A stretch of DNA of 64,000 bases from a bacterium BMS3Abin14 (GCA_002897695.1 BDTG01000039.1:16817-80816); one strand, 5' to 3'. Counted from the first letter of the stretch, positions 1 to 9,054 are shown. The notes: generated by a model not told the origin, from the sequence alone. Made by a program: numbers and translations.

Positions 1-126
1 AGGATCGAGAGCCTGGCGGTCGAAACCGATGACATGTTCGAATTTACCGGTAAACCGACGCATAACGGCATCGCCGATTGAACCGTTGGAACCTGTAACA
101 AGGACAATGCCCCTGGATGGTTTCAT
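1..126 (-). CDS. NAD(P)-dependent sugar epimerase / short-chain dehydrogenase, N-terminal part only
   Basis: The gene runs off the left edge, leaving about the first 42 codons. The product begins MKPSRGIVLVTGSNGSIGDA, the glycine-rich Rossmann nucleotide-binding loop of extended SDR epimerases, and reaches a second strand ending in an acidic residue (VIGFDRQ), where these enzymes grip the NAD ribose. The ATG at 126 has a GGAGGGAG ribosome site just upstream on the minus strand. The substrate cannot be told from this fragment; a nucleotide sugar is usual. Confidence 0.75.
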   Translation of the reverse strand, partial: MKPSRGIVLVTGSNGSIGDAVMRRFTGKFEHVIGFDRQALDP

Positions 127-308
127 CAGACTCCCTCCAAATCAGCTCAAACGTTTTATCGGACCAACATATTCCACGGACCCCCATGGGTGGTTGATAC
201 TTTATCATGGTTTACATGGATTGTAGAATATACAGGCGAATCAGTGTATTTTAAAGACTCTTACCATAATATCATGATACATTTTTTCGCTTTGATGGGG
301 TCCTGATA

Positions 309-1067
309 ATGGAGAAATACGCGTGGCTTATCTGGTCGCTGGGTTTCCTTTCCTTCTGGGGCGTCGTATATTTTACGAGGCCTTCAACGAGAAAACAGAT
401 GCTGCGGATGAGTCTGTTCACAGCCCCGCTGGGGCTCACCGAGCCGCTGTTCGTACCGGCATACTGGAACCCCCCTACACTGTTCGGCCTGGCCCAGAGA
501 ACCGGGTTCGATATCGAGAGCCTTATTTTCTGCTTTTCGATAGGCGGTATTGCAACGGTTCTCTATGAGATGGTCGTGCCCGCGCAGCACGTCCCGATGC
601 ACGAGGACGAAAAGCACGATTCTCGCCACCGGTTTCACCTGCTCGCATTGGCAAGCCCGATCATCGTCTTCGTTCCGCTGATGCTGACCACCTCCTGGAA
701 CGCTATCTACCCCGGCATTCTGGCCATGATAATAGGAACGATGGCGTCTCTGTGGTGCCGACCGGACCTCAAGGGCAAGATATGGGTGGGCGGGGGGGTC
801 TTCCTGGTTCTCTATTTCCTGTTTTTCCAGCTTCTGGACCTGGCCTTTCCGGGTTATGTCGAAAAATACTGGACACTTGATGCCCTTTCGGGGATCATAA
901 CCTTGGGAATCCCGATAGAAGAATACCTTTTTGCTTTCACCTTCGGTCTGATGTGGTCCAGCCTGTATGAACACATCTCGTGGCAGAAAATAACACCCTC
1001 TCCCCCGAAGGCGCATTCACCGGACAGAAAGACCCATGATTCACAGGGCGGAACATATGTCGAATAG
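309..1067 (+). CDS. lycopene cyclase domain membrane protein
   Basis: 252 residues with about seven hydrophobic segments. Near the end is PIEEYLF (residues 202-208), matching the conserved P-x-E-E signature of the heterodimeric/fused lycopene cyclase domain (CrtYc/CrtYd, CarR types), followed by a last helix and a hydrophilic tail of about 30 residues. Known members cyclise lycopene ends in carotenoid synthesis, usually as two domains. This protein is long enough for two half-domains, though only the second motif is clear to me. No phytoene synthase or desaturase lies nearby, so the substrate is uncertain. An ICMT-like gene follows after 15 bases and is probably co-transcribed. Confidence 0.65.
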   Translation: MEKYAWLIWSLGFLSFWGVVYFTRPSTRKQMLRMSLFTAPLGLTEPLFVPAYWNPPTLFGLAQRTGFDIESLIFCFSIGGIATVLYEMVVPAQHVPMHEDEKHDSRHRFHLLALASPIIVFVPLMLTTSWNAIYPGILAMIIGTMASLWCRPDLKGKIWVGGGVFLVLYFLFFQLLDLAFPGYVEKYWTLDALSGIITLGIPIEEYLFAFTFGLMWSSLYEHISWQKITPSPPKAHSPDRKTHDSQGGTYVE

Positions 1068-1082
1068 CAGGGGGCACAGGAT

Positions 1083-1724
1083 ATGAGCCAGAGCTACGCA
1101 TATGGAAACTGGCACCTGGTTGTGGGGATGATTATTGTAGCCCTTTTCTTTATAACCAGGTACATCCCTTTAAAAACCAGATTCGAAAAACGCAGCGGCG
1201 GCATGTTGTACGCCTTCATCATCGCTCTTTTCGCCGAAATGTACGGTTTTCCGCTTACTATCTATTTATTATCAACACAGTTCGGACTCAAGATCCCATT
1301 GACGCATTCATATGGTCACCTGTCCGCTTATCTCCTCACCTTTTTGGGAATCGACATAATTTACGGCTGGGCATTAGTGATGATCGTGAGTAACATTGTC
1401 ATCGTTTTCGGCCTGATCTGGATCACCAGAGGGTGGAGCCAGATCTATCATTCGGACGGAAAATTCGTAACAACGGGGATTTATTCAAAAATGCGCCATC
1501 CCCAATACAGCGGGATCATCCTTATGTCCATAGGTTTTTTAATCCAATGGCCGACCCTGATTACCCTGTTCCTGTTCCCCTTTCTTGTAGTGATGTATTA
1601 CAGGCTCGCCATGAGAGAAGAACGCGACGTCGAAAAAGTCCACGGGCCGGAATATTTCGATTACAAAAAAAATGTGCCGGCCTTTGTTCCGCGACTGAAG
1701 CCTGGTCTATTGACAGCAAAATAA
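1083..1724 (+). CDS. isoprenylcysteine carboxyl methyltransferase-like membrane methyltransferase
   Basis: 213 residues with several membrane spans. The C-terminal half holds the family signature: GIYSKMRHPQYSG near residue 135, a hydrophobic hairpin, then EERDVEKVHGPEYFDYKK and VPAFVPRL. These correspond to the RHPxY and E-E-x3-L/V-x3-F/Y-x-Y SAM-binding elements of ICMT/PEMT-like integral membrane methyltransferases. Bacterial members are widespread and mostly have unknown substrates, plausibly isoprenoid or lipid head groups. The pairing with a carotenoid-cyclase-like protein makes an isoprenoid-derived substrate reasonable but unproven. Confidence 0.75.
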   Translation: MSQSYAYGNWHLVVGMIIVALFFITRYIPLKTRFEKRSGGMLYAFIIALFAEMYGFPLTIYLLSTQFGLKIPLTHSYGHLSAYLLTFLGIDIIYGWALVMIVSNIVIVFGLIWITRGWSQIYHSDGKFVTTGIYSKMRHPQYSGIILMSIGFLIQWPTLITLFLFPFLVVMYYRLAMREERDVEKVHGPEYFDYKKNVPAFVPRLKPGLLTAK

Positions 1725-2089
1725 TCAGTAAAAACAGCTTCTTGAAAACTGATTATAACATTCAATAAAGATAGAGTCGCAAAAAGTCCAACCCGGAACT
1801 TTTTGCTCCACGGAAAACGAAAAGGCATCGTGGATTCATCGGAAAGAGTATAAAAAAGCCATGACTTGAAGCTTTAACCCGTTATGGCTTTTGATTTAAC
1901 CCTGCCTGCCACGGCGAAGTCTGGAAGACGAAGACGGGTGTAACTCCGTTAACCCCGTGAACCCTGTGTTAAAGGCTTTTCCCTTTTCGGTATTAATCCA
2001 GGTACTCATTAACCGGATGGCCCAAAAAAACAACGTCAGCGTGCCGGACCCATTCGACATGGCGCGCCTCCCCTGACAGTCCGGAGATT
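1725..2089. other. repeat-bearing intergenic region
   Basis: No gene is evident. It contains a degenerate part of the multi-hairpin repeat (1774-1832, GTCGCAAAAAGTCC and a degraded partner), a piece of the CACCTGCCACGTCGAAG family (about 1905-1940), and a degraded copy of the MITE terminal sequence (about 1995-2030). Confidence 0.5.
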
Positions 2090-2764
2090 ATGATGAATTC
2101 AACACATGAGGGCACCCACACGGGGAAAGACCCCTACCGGCATTTCGGCCGGGGCCTTATACTTCTTGACTGGATGCACAGGTACCTGCTCCCCCGCGCA
2201 GGACGGGACGTGGAAAAGATCCTGCGTGACCGGAACCTGTCACGGGTCCTGGACGTCGCCTGCGGAACCGGATACACCGCCTGCCGACTGGCCCGGGGCG
2301 GGTTTGCCGCAGTGGGGCTGGATCTTTCGCCCAGCATGCTGCGTCACGCGGCCGCCAAACGGGAACAGGGGAACTGCGCCTTCCTTATCGCCAACGCTGG
2401 ATGGATGCCTTTCAACAAAGCCTTCGATGCCGCTGCGATCAGCCTGGCCCTTCACGAAATTTCCGCCGCCGACAGGGAGCAGGTCTGGGCTGAAATGACC
2501 AGGGTGGTGAGGCCCGGCGGTCTCCTGGTAGTGCTGGATTTTACAACCCCCGGAAGGTCCTTATACTGCCGCCTGATAGCCGCCGCCATCGAGTGGGTGG
2601 AAAAGGGGGCCCTTAAGATCGATCCGCCCCATTACATCAACTCTGCCCTGTTCAGGGACGGGGGCGGCCTCAGGACATGGCTTGAAGAACGGGACGCCGA
2701 AATTGTCGGGGAAAGTTCCTACCTGGGGGGTAATGTGGGGCTGTTCGCAGTTGCCGTTGGATAG
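2090..2764 (+). CDS. class I SAM-dependent methyltransferase
   Basis: 224 residues with a class I methyltransferase fold: motif I VLDVACGTGYTACRLA around residue 55, the acidic end of strand 2 (VGLDLS), an SPSMLRHA helix, and motif IV/post-IV VVRPGGLLVVLDF near residue 145. It resembles UbiE/COQ5-type enzymes, which methylate quinones or small acids, but nothing fixes the substrate. Two adjacent ATGs (2090 and 2093) are possible; GGAG at about 2082 favours the second. It stands alone between a repeat region and the convergent acr3 gene. Confidence 0.75.
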   Translation: MMNSTHEGTHTGKDPYRHFGRGLILLDWMHRYLLPRAGRDVEKILRDRNLSRVLDVACGTGYTACRLARGGFAAVGLDLSPSMLRHAAAKREQGNCAFLIANAGWMPFNKAFDAAAISLALHEISAADREQVWAEMTRVVRPGGLLVVLDFTTPGRSLYCRLIAAAIEWVEKGALKIDPPHYINSALFRDGGGLRTWLEERDAEIVGESSYLGGNVGLFAVAVG

Positions 2765-2811
2765 GGATCTTTGGCTTTTGGGTCATAACTTTAACGGCCC
2801 TGAAATACAAA

Positions 2812-3906
2812 CTATGGTTCACAGCTTACATGGCAGACCCCGGTGGGAGTGGCCCTCTGGAACGGGAAATATCTGCCCTTGATCCACAATGCCACGTTCA
2901 CCAGACTTATCAGAACCGGAACTTCCACCAGGGGCCCGATCACTGCCGCAAACGCCTCTCCCGAGTCGATGCCGAATACGGCGACAGCCACAGCGATGGC
3001 AAGTTCAAAGTTGTTGGAGGCGGCGGTGAAACTGAGAGTGACCGATTGTTCATAAGTGGCGCCCGCCCTGTAGGACATGAAAAACGACACGAAAAACATT
3101 ATCATGAAGTAAATGGTGAGCGGAACGGCGATGCGCAGGACATCCAAAGGAAGATGAATAATAACATCTCCCTTCAGGGAGAACATGACCACAATGGTAA
3201 AGAGAAGGAAGATGAGGGTCAGAGGGCTCAGTTTGGGCAGCAGTTTTTCTTGGTACCACTCCTCCCCTTTCAGGCGCATTCCGACGATCCGTGTCAGGAT
3301 TCCGCCGATGAACGGAACACCGAGGTAGATAAAAACCGATTTGGCGATCTGGCCCATGGAGATATCCACGGCAAGGCCTTTTAGCCCGAACCACCCGGGA
3401 AGTACTGTGATGAAGAGCCAGGCGTAAAAGGAAAAGAAGATCACCTGGAATATGGAGTTAAAGGCCACCAGACCGGCGCAATATTCGCGGTCGCCGGCGG
3501 CCAGGTCGTTCCAGACGATGACCATGGCGATGCATCGGGCCAGACCAATGAGGATCAGGCCTACCATGTACTCTTGGTGGCCGGACAGGAATGTTATGGC
3601 AAGCCCGAACATAAGGATGGGACCAACCACCCAGTTCTGGATCAGGGATAACGCCAGCACTTTGCCGTCTCGGAACACTTCGTGAAGTTTCTCATACCGA
3701 ACCTTGGCCAGCGGCGGGTACATCATGAGAATAAGCCCGATGGCCAGGGGAATATTAGTAGTCCCCACCTGGAAGGAGTAGATTAACTGCTTAACCCCGG
3801 GCGCAATGTAGCCGGTAAGCACGCCCACCCCCATGGCCAGGAAAATCCACAATGTCAGGTAACGATCGAGAAAACTCAACTGTCCTTTTACTTTGGTCAT
3901 TTCCAA
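2812..3906 (-). CDS. acr3: arsenite efflux transporter, ACR3 family
   Basis: 364 residues, the usual ACR3 length, with about ten membrane spans in the bile-acid/arsenite transporter fold. The start ([20 protein letters not shown]), the conserved [16 protein letters not shown] segment carrying the essential family cysteine in helix 4 (about residue 130), and the C-terminal [23 protein letters not shown] block are all typical. ACR3 exports As(III) using the proton motive force. It lies 97 bases downstream of an ArsR repressor on the same strand, forming an arsR-acr3 operon without arsC. Confidence 0.92.
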   Translation of the reverse strand: MEMTKVKGQLSFLDRYLTLWIFLAMGVGVLTGYIAPGVKQLIYSFQVGTTNIPLAIGLILMMYPPLAKVRYEKLHEVFRDGKVLALSLIQNWVVGPILMFGLAITFLSGHQEYMVGLILIGLARCIAMVIVWNDLAAGDREYCAGLVAFNSIFQVIFFSFYAWLFITVLPGWFGLKGLAVDISMGQIAKSVFIYLGVPFIGGILTRIVGMRLKGEEWYQEKLLPKLSPLTLIFLLFTIVVMFSLKGDVIIHLPLDVLRIAVPLTIYFMIMFFVSFFMSYRAGATYEQSVTLSFTAASNNFELAIAVAVAVFGIDSGEAFAAVIGPLVEVPVLISLVNVALWIKGRYFPFQRATPTGVCHVSCEP

Positions 3907-4003
3907 AGGCTCCCCTTTAAAGTTGTATTATATAATTCCGTTTATCGAACATGGCCGTTAGATGCCTGCCGGAAGGACCTGATGCATTGATACACTTTCA
4001 TTA

Positions 4004-4351
4004 TTACTGACATTTATCAGACTCCTTTCGTGACATCAGCGCATCGAGTATTTTCCGGTCGGCCTGAATCTGCTCCAGGTGTCCGAGGCCGCCAGAAAGG
4101 ATGTCCAGCAATTCTCTTCCTACCGGCTCCGAACTTTCGCCGAGCCGGTAGTAGATCCAGACGCCCTGCCGGCGGTCCGCAACCAGCCCAGCCTGCCGCA
4201 AAGTGGCCAGATGACGGGATACGGTGGATTGAGGCAGCTCCATGACCTCAATGAGGTCACAGACGCACAGCTCACCACACGTGAGGAGCGCCATGATCCT
4301 GAGACGGGTCTCATCGGAAAGAGCCTTGAAAAGAGAAGCCGTTTTACGCAT
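4004..4351 (-). CDS. arsR: ArsR-family metalloregulatory repressor of the acr3 operon
   Basis: From the ATG at 4351 the product is 115 residues and begins MRKTASLFKALSDETRLRI. ELCVCDL, the classic As(III)/Sb(III)-sensing alpha-3 box, is followed by a winged helix (LPQSTVSRHLATLRQAGLV) and the wing DRRQGVWIYYRL. A longer reading to 4435 is open but crosses a strong promoter at 4358-4386, so I reject it. With the promoter's -10 only six bases before the ATG, the mRNA is predicted to be leaderless. The repressor should leave DNA on binding arsenite. Confidence 0.9.
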   Translation of the reverse strand: MRKTASLFKALSDETRLRIMALLTCGELCVCDLIEVMELPQSTVSRHLATLRQAGLVADRRQGVWIYYRLGESSEPVGRELLDILSGGLGHLEQIQADRKILDALMSRKESDKCQ

Positions 4352-4357
4352 TCGATT

Positions 4358-4386
4358 CTCATATCCGGATAAACGGATATTGTCAA
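4358..4386 (-). promoter_or_regulatory. arsR-acr3 promoter with embedded operator palindrome
   Basis: Read on the minus strand, TTGACA (4386-4381) is followed by a 17-base spacer and TATGAG (4363-4358). Between and overlapping them is an inverted repeat, ATATCCG-6-CGGATAT (4361-4380). The geometry fits an ArsR operator that blocks RNA polymerase. The predicted start site coincides with the arsR ATG. Confidence 0.7.
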
Positions 4387-4520
4387 GCCGAAAACGTCCT
4401 CCCCGGCATGACTTCATACCGGCACTCAGATCCATCCTGGAAAAGAAAAATAAAACGGCCTCGCAGCGACAAACGCGCCTTACGGCCGTAACCCGAAGCC
4501 CTTCTTCGCGAGCTTTGCGC

Positions 4521-5633
4521 TCACACTCTGCATGCCGGCTGCGGCCTCCCGTACTTCGTCAGAACGATCTGCCACACCTGGTTGCTTCGCGCCCGGAAGG
4601 CCCCGGCGAAAGAAAGCAGAAAATACTCCCACATCCGCTTGAATCTATCATCGTACAGCTCCTTCAGCCTGGGCCAGGCACGCTGGAAATTTTCGTTCCA
4701 GGCCATGAGGGTCCTGTCGTAATGGGGAGCCAGGTTATGCACATCTTCGATGACGAACAGACCCTCTACCGCCCTCCCTATCTGGGCAAGGCTGGGAAGC
4801 ATCCCGTTGGGAAAGATATATTTGTCGGTCCAGGGATCACAGTTCACGCCGGACTCGTTGTCTCCGATGGTATGCAGCAGAAAAATACCGTCATCCCTCA
4901 TGCAGCGATGGACCGTTTCCATGAAGGTGCGGTAGTTCTTATACCCGACATGCTCGAACATGCCGACGGAGACGACTTTATCGAAATCGCCCCTGATCTT
5001 CCGGTAATCACAGTCGAGGAACTGGACAGGCAGACCTTCGCAGAACGTTCGGGCGTATTGCATCTGCTCATTCGAAATATTCACGGCCGTCACGCGACAA
5101 CCGATATGCTCGGCGGCATACTTTGCCAATCCTCCCCAACCACAGCCGATATCCAGAACGTGGTCCTCAGGACTGAGGTTCACCTTGCGGCAGATGAGAT
5201 CCATCTTTGCCAGCTGTGCACGGTGAAGGTCCTCCGTACCGTTGAAGAGGGCGCAGCTGTACTGGTTGTAGGGATCCAGGAAGGACAGGAACAGGTCGTT
5301 GCCGGTGTCGTAGTGCCGATTTGCGACCATTCCGGCGCGCCTTCCGGACTGGTGGTTGAACAGACGCGCCGCCATCACGGGCAGAAGATACTTCAACCCT
5401 CCCCTAACATGGCTGGTAAGACGTGCCTTCAGTATCCTTGAAAAAAACTCGTCCAATCTTTCGCAGTCCCACCAGCCGTCCATGTAGGCCTCCCCGAGGC
5501 CCAGGTGTTTCTCACGGAGCAGCCGCGCGTACAGCCTGTCGTTCCTGACCTGGATATCCCACGGGTTCGGGCCGTCAATGGCCACACCCGCAATGGCGAG
5601 CAGTTCTTCCACGATCTGACGTTGTTTCGGCAC
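4521..5633 (-). CDS. cfa: cyclopropane-fatty-acyl-phospholipid synthase
   Basis: About 370 residues. The N-terminal lipid-binding part contains GPNPWDIQVRNDRLYARLL and LGLGEAYMDGWWDCERLDEF, followed by the methyltransferase motif VLDIGCGWGGLAKYAAE (about residue 170) and VSVGMFEHVGYKNY with the active-site acidic residue. The enzyme adds a methylene from SAM across double bonds of membrane phospholipid acyl chains, a common stationary-phase and stress change. I prefer the GTG at 5633, nine bases after a GGAGG site; a TTG at 5639 is closer to it. It is a single gene. Confidence 0.95.
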   Translation of the reverse strand: MPKQRQIVEELLAIAGVAIDGPNPWDIQVRNDRLYARLLREKHLGLGEAYMDGWWDCERLDEFFSRILKARLTSHVRGGLKYLLPVMAARLFNHQSGRRAGMVANRHYDTGNDLFLSFLDPYNQYSCALFNGTEDLHRAQLAKMDLICRKVNLSPEDHVLDIGCGWGGLAKYAAEHIGCRVTAVNISNEQMQYARTFCEGLPVQFLDCDYRKIRGDFDKVVSVGMFEHVGYKNYRTFMETVHRCMRDDGIFLLHTIGDNESGVNCDPWTDKYIFPNGMLPSLAQIGRAVEGLFVIEDVHNLAPHYDRTLMAWNENFQRAWPRLKELYDDRFKRMWEYFLLSFAGAFRARSNQVWQIVLTKYGRPQPACRV

Positions 5634-5859
5634 GACCAATTACCTCCTGAATTTTCACCCTTCAGCCCAGGCGATCGTTTCGTCACCTCTCACACTTTCC
5701 AGGCCCTCCACAGGCGATCACCGTGCTTTAAGTATGACACAAGGAAAACGATGTGGGACATGGCCATGAATTGTGCAGGTGTAACCAGGCGGATATGAAT
5801 CGTAGATTGTTTCTACCTTGAAATGGTTTCCTGGATGTGAAGCCGATATTCCTGCGCCC

Positions 5860-7005
5860 TTACCTGTCGCAACCGTCTGAACAAGCGCTGTCGGAAGGCT
5901 TCGGCCTTTGCCCGGTGATTCCAATCTTCCGGATCCAACCCTTAACCATTTTCCCCAGCGGCCGGATGGATAATATAAGGAGGGCAACGGCGCCGGCGAG
6001 CTGGAGCCAACCAGGAATCACCTCCCCTGCCTGCCCTATTACAGCCTGCGGGGATATCCCTGCCAGAGAATAAATCCGGTCCAGGACCAGGCCTCCCAGA
6101 ACGCTAACGAAAGCGATTACAGCCAGATAAAGGGCTGTCGCCCTTTTTCCGAGGAACCCCACGAGAACGGAAAGGGAGGCCAGGTTTGTCGCCGGGCCGA
6201 CCAGGAGAAAAACCAGCGCCGCGCCCGGGCTTACTCCCTTGAGTATCATCGCGGCCGCGATGGGCGTCGAAGCCGTGGCGCAGATGTATAGAGGGATGCC
6301 TATCACGAGCATGATCAGCATGGCCGGCAGGCCGCCGCCCAGATACGATGAAAAGAGGTCCTCCGGAACGGCTGCGGTAATGATTCCGGCGAGGAGAAGT
6401 CCTACGAAGAACCAGCCGGCCAGATCGCCCCAGAGTTCACTGAAGGAATAACGCATCCCTATCAGAACCTTTTCGAAAAAAGAATGGTGATGACTGTGGA
6501 GCTCGGGGGGGCAATCTTTGCCGTCACAGCAGCCGTCCACCGGACATGCGGCATCGGCCTTCTCCTCGGTGAAATCATCCGGAGGGGCCAGAAAGTTTTC
6601 GCTGATCCCCGCAATGAAAGCCGTAACGAAGGCCACCAGGGGCCTTGCTACGGTCATGATGGGATCAAGCAGGGCATAGGTGATGGAAATGGAATCCACT
6701 CCCGACTCCGGCGTTGAGATAAGGAAGGCCACCGTGGCGCCTCTGTTGGCCCCTTGCTTTCTCAGGGACACAGCAGCCGGCAGAACGCCGCAGGAGCAAA
6801 GAGGGATGGGTATGCCGAAGAACGCGGCCTTGACAACGGGAATAAACCGTCCGCTTCCCAGCTGCCTGGCCACGGTCTCTGGTGACAGAAACATCTTCAG
6901 CAACCCGGCAACCAGGATGCCGAACAGGACGTAAATGCCTGATGCCATGAGGATATCCCAGGTCGCAGTAAGAACCGCCAAAAAACCATGCAGTATTGCC
7001 GACAT
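5860..7005 (-). CDS. Cu/Zn-efflux-type permease (SO_0444/ArsP-like family)
   Basis: 381 residues with two blocks of membrane helices. FFGIPIPLCSCGVLPAAVSLRKQGA and later GIPLYICATASTPIAAAMILKG are the repeated signatures of the ArsP/YraQ-like permease superfamily, each with a cysteine near a proline. A cytoplasmic loop carries a Cys/His cluster (CPVDGCCDGKDC, then HSHHH), typical of the SO_0444 Cu/Zn efflux branch. It follows an SmtB-like repressor by 38 bases on the same strand, so it probably exports zinc or copper under that repressor; organoarsenical export is the alternative. Confidence 0.82.
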   Translation of the reverse strand: MSAILHGFLAVLTATWDILMASGIYVLFGILVAGLLKMFLSPETVARQLGSGRFIPVVKAAFFGIPIPLCSCGVLPAAVSLRKQGANRGATVAFLISTPESGVDSISITYALLDPIMTVARPLVAFVTAFIAGISENFLAPPDDFTEEKADAACPVDGCCDGKDCPPELHSHHHSFFEKVLIGMRYSFSELWGDLAGWFFVGLLLAGIITAAVPEDLFSSYLGGGLPAMLIMLVIGIPLYICATASTPIAAAMILKGVSPGAALVFLLVGPATNLASLSVLVGFLGKRATALYLAVIAFVSVLGGLVLDRIYSLAGISPQAVIGQAGEVIPGWLQLAGAVALLILSIRPLGKMVKGWIRKIGITGQRPKPSDSACSDGCDR

Positions 7006-7043
7006 GTTTTATCGTCTCCCATTCGAGTGGTAAAACCCCGCCC

Positions 7044-7403
7044 TTATTCGTGAACGTGTTCCAGCGCCAGTTGGAGCACGTCCTCTATATGCTCATCGTT
7101 AAGGCGGTAGTACAGAACTGTGCCTTCCCTGCGGTTGGCTGCCAGGTTCAGCTGCCGCAGGTGGCGCAACTGGTGGCTGATCGCCGATTCAGTGATGCCC
7201 AAGGCGGCGGCAATGTCGCAAACGCACATTTCGCCGGATTCGAGTGCGAGAAGGATCCTGAGCCGCGTCGGGTCCCCGAACGCCTTGAAGAATCGTGCCA
7301 GAAGCTTCACCTCGTTCGAATCCAGAGCAGTTTTTTTCGCCTTTTCGACCCGTTCCTCGTGGATGATTCTGGCATCGCAGCGATCTTCCCTGTCATTATC
7401 CAT
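7044..7403 (-). CDS. SmtB/ArsR-type zinc-responsive repressor with alpha-3N and alpha-5 sites
   Basis: 119 residues. The winged helix is ALGITESAISHQLRHLRQLNLAANRR. EMCVCD occupies the alpha-3 position with a nearby N-terminal Cys and His (CDARIIHEE), resembling the alpha-3N thiolate site. The C-terminal helix carries D-x-H-x10-H-x2-E exactly (DEH...HVHE), the alpha-5 zinc site of SmtB/CzrA. With both sites present, zinc is the most likely inducer. The gene sits 38 bases upstream of the permease, and a 14-bp palindrome overlaps its promoter. Confidence 0.88.
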   Translation of the reverse strand: MDNDREDRCDARIIHEERVEKAKKTALDSNEVKLLARFFKAFGDPTRLRILLALESGEMCVCDIAAALGITESAISHQLRHLRQLNLAANRREGTVLYYRLNDEHIEDVLQLALEHVHE

Positions 7404-7432
7404 GGCAACCCCCGAAAATACAGTTATTTGAA

Positions 7433-7469
7433 TATATGCTCATATAATAAAAAATAGATGTTTTGTCAA
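7433..7469 (-). promoter_or_regulatory. promoter and SmtB-type operator for the repressor-permease operon
   Basis: On the minus strand, TTGACA (7469-7464), a 17-base spacer, and TATATG (7446-7441). A perfect inverted repeat, TATATG-CT-CATATA (7433-7446), covers the -10 region, as expected for a repressor of the SmtB family. The predicted leader is about 30 bases and includes a G-rich ribosome site. Confidence 0.65.
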
Positions 7470-7692
7470 CCTCTGAGTTCGCCCGACGGAATTCGTGCCT
7501 CCCGCTATGAAGATCCGTTTTCACACACCCTTTCTTATCGAGTCTGCTATACTTCGAGGAGCTACCCCACCTGAGGGGTCCACAACCGGTTTTTTTGAAT
7601 GCCCTGGAAAACGATCACAGAGGGAACCGGGGTTTGTCTCGACCCCCATTTGCCCGTTAAGGATCATTTGAGACAGGACAGGAGGCAGGAAA

Positions 7693-8994
7693 ATGGCAGG
7701 CAGCAATGAAAAGGTCGTCGTTTCAACCTACACAAACGGCATTCTGGACCCAGATGAGCCGATGCTCGGCCCGGTAAAGGATGGCGGCACCATTGAGGCA
7801 AATACAATGCCCGGCTGTTGGGGGCCGATGATAACCCCAAGTTTGCGGGGCGGCCATGAGGTGACTCAGCCGGTTTATGTGGAGAACGCGGAACCTGGGG
7901 ATGCCGTCGCCATCAGGATCAAGGGTATAAAAATCGCATCCACCGCCACTGCCTCTGGCCATGACCGTATGATTGATGGACATTTCCTGGGTGATCCCTA
8001 TGTGGCCAAAAAATGTCCCCAATGCGGTGCCCTGCATCCCGAAACCACGGTGGAAGGGATCGGCCAGAATGCAATTCGCTGTGCCGGTTGCGGTGCGGTG
8101 ATAACAGCTTTCCAGGTCGAGAATGGCTACACCGTCGTTTTTGACGATGAGAGGTCTATCGGGGTGACCGTTGATAAGAAAACAGCAGAGCGGATTGCCC
8201 ACGATTCCAGGAAATATGCCCAGCTTTCGGAAAACTGCAAACAGCATTCGACTCTGCTTTTTGCTCCTCACGATATCATCGGAGCCGTGTCCCGGACCAG
8301 GCCGTTCATGGGTCAGCTGGGAACAACCCCGGCCGTGAAAATGCCGGATTCCCATAACGCCGGCGACTTCGGGGTTTTTCTCATTGGTGCGCCTCATGAG
8401 TACGCCCTTACCGAGGAGCAGCTCGAACTGCGCACCGACGGACACATGGATATCGACGCGGTCCGGCCGGGGACGATACTGCTGGCTCCTGTGAAAGTGC
8501 CTGGTGCAGGTGTATATCTGGGCGACATGCACGCGCTCCAGGGGGACGGAGAAGTTGCCGGGCACACTATGGATGTGGCCGGGATCGTTACGGTGCAGGT
8601 TGATGTCGTTAAGGGACGGGAGCTTCAGGGACCGGTACTTTTCCCACTTGTCGAAGATCTCCCCTATCTGGCCAGACCTGTCAGCTCCAGGGAGAAGGCA
8701 AAAGCCGAAAAACTGGCGAAGAAATGGGGTATTCCCAGGCTGGAGAAATCCGCTCCTATCTCTGTAATTGGAACAGGGGCTGATCTGAACAAGGCTACGG
8801 AAAACGGGATGCAGCGAGCGGGCGATCTCCTTGGGATGAGCGTTCCGGAAGTGATGAACCGGGCCACAATTACCGGCGCTATTGAAATCGGCCGTCTACC
8901 GGGAGTAGTTCAGGTTACCTTCCTGGCACCGCTGGAAAACCTGGAAAGGGCCGGTCTCCTTCCCTTTGTGCAGGAGCAGTATGGGATTGGCTAA
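7693..8994 (+). CDS. acetamidase/formamidase family protein with a zinc-ribbon-like insert
   Basis: 433 residues of the FmdA/AmdA fold: GPVKDGGTIEANTMPGCWGPMI at the start, VYVENAEPGDAVAIRIKGIK, and the metal-site block YLGDMHALQGDGEVAGHTMDVAG near residue 280. These enzymes hydrolyse formamide or short amides to ammonia and acid. Unusually, residues about 115-142 carry CPQCG, then 20 residues, then CAGCG, a four-cysteine knuckle pair that looks like a zinc ribbon. The start has GGAGG upstream. It is a lone gene; a second family member is at 22306-23607. Confidence 0.85.
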   Translation: MAGSNEKVVVSTYTNGILDPDEPMLGPVKDGGTIEANTMPGCWGPMITPSLRGGHEVTQPVYVENAEPGDAVAIRIKGIKIASTATASGHDRMIDGHFLGDPYVAKKCPQCGALHPETTVEGIGQNAIRCAGCGAVITAFQVENGYTVVFDDERSIGVTVDKKTAERIAHDSRKYAQLSENCKQHSTLLFAPHDIIGAVSRTRPFMGQLGTTPAVKMPDSHNAGDFGVFLIGAPHEYALTEEQLELRTDGHMDIDAVRPGTILLAPVKVPGAGVYLGDMHALQGDGEVAGHTMDVAGIVTVQVDVVKGRELQGPVLFPLVEDLPYLARPVSSREKAKAEKLAKKWGIPRLEKSAPISVIGTGADLNKATENGMQRAGDLLGMSVPEVMNRATITGAIEIGRLPGVVQVTFLAPLENLERAGLLPFVQEQYGIG

Positions 8995-9054
8995 ATAAAA
9001 ACATGATTTTCCCGACGAGAATCTGGAAGGCCTCGTCGTCATCAGGGTTGGAGC

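Noticed and set aside
4352-4435. 28-codon N-terminal extension of ArsR
   Set aside because: It crosses the promoter and operator and is not found in the family.
4242-5441. A 399-residue plus-strand frame
   Set aside because: It is antisense to cfa and arsR, whose proteins have clear family motifs; no ribosome site and no recognisable domain.
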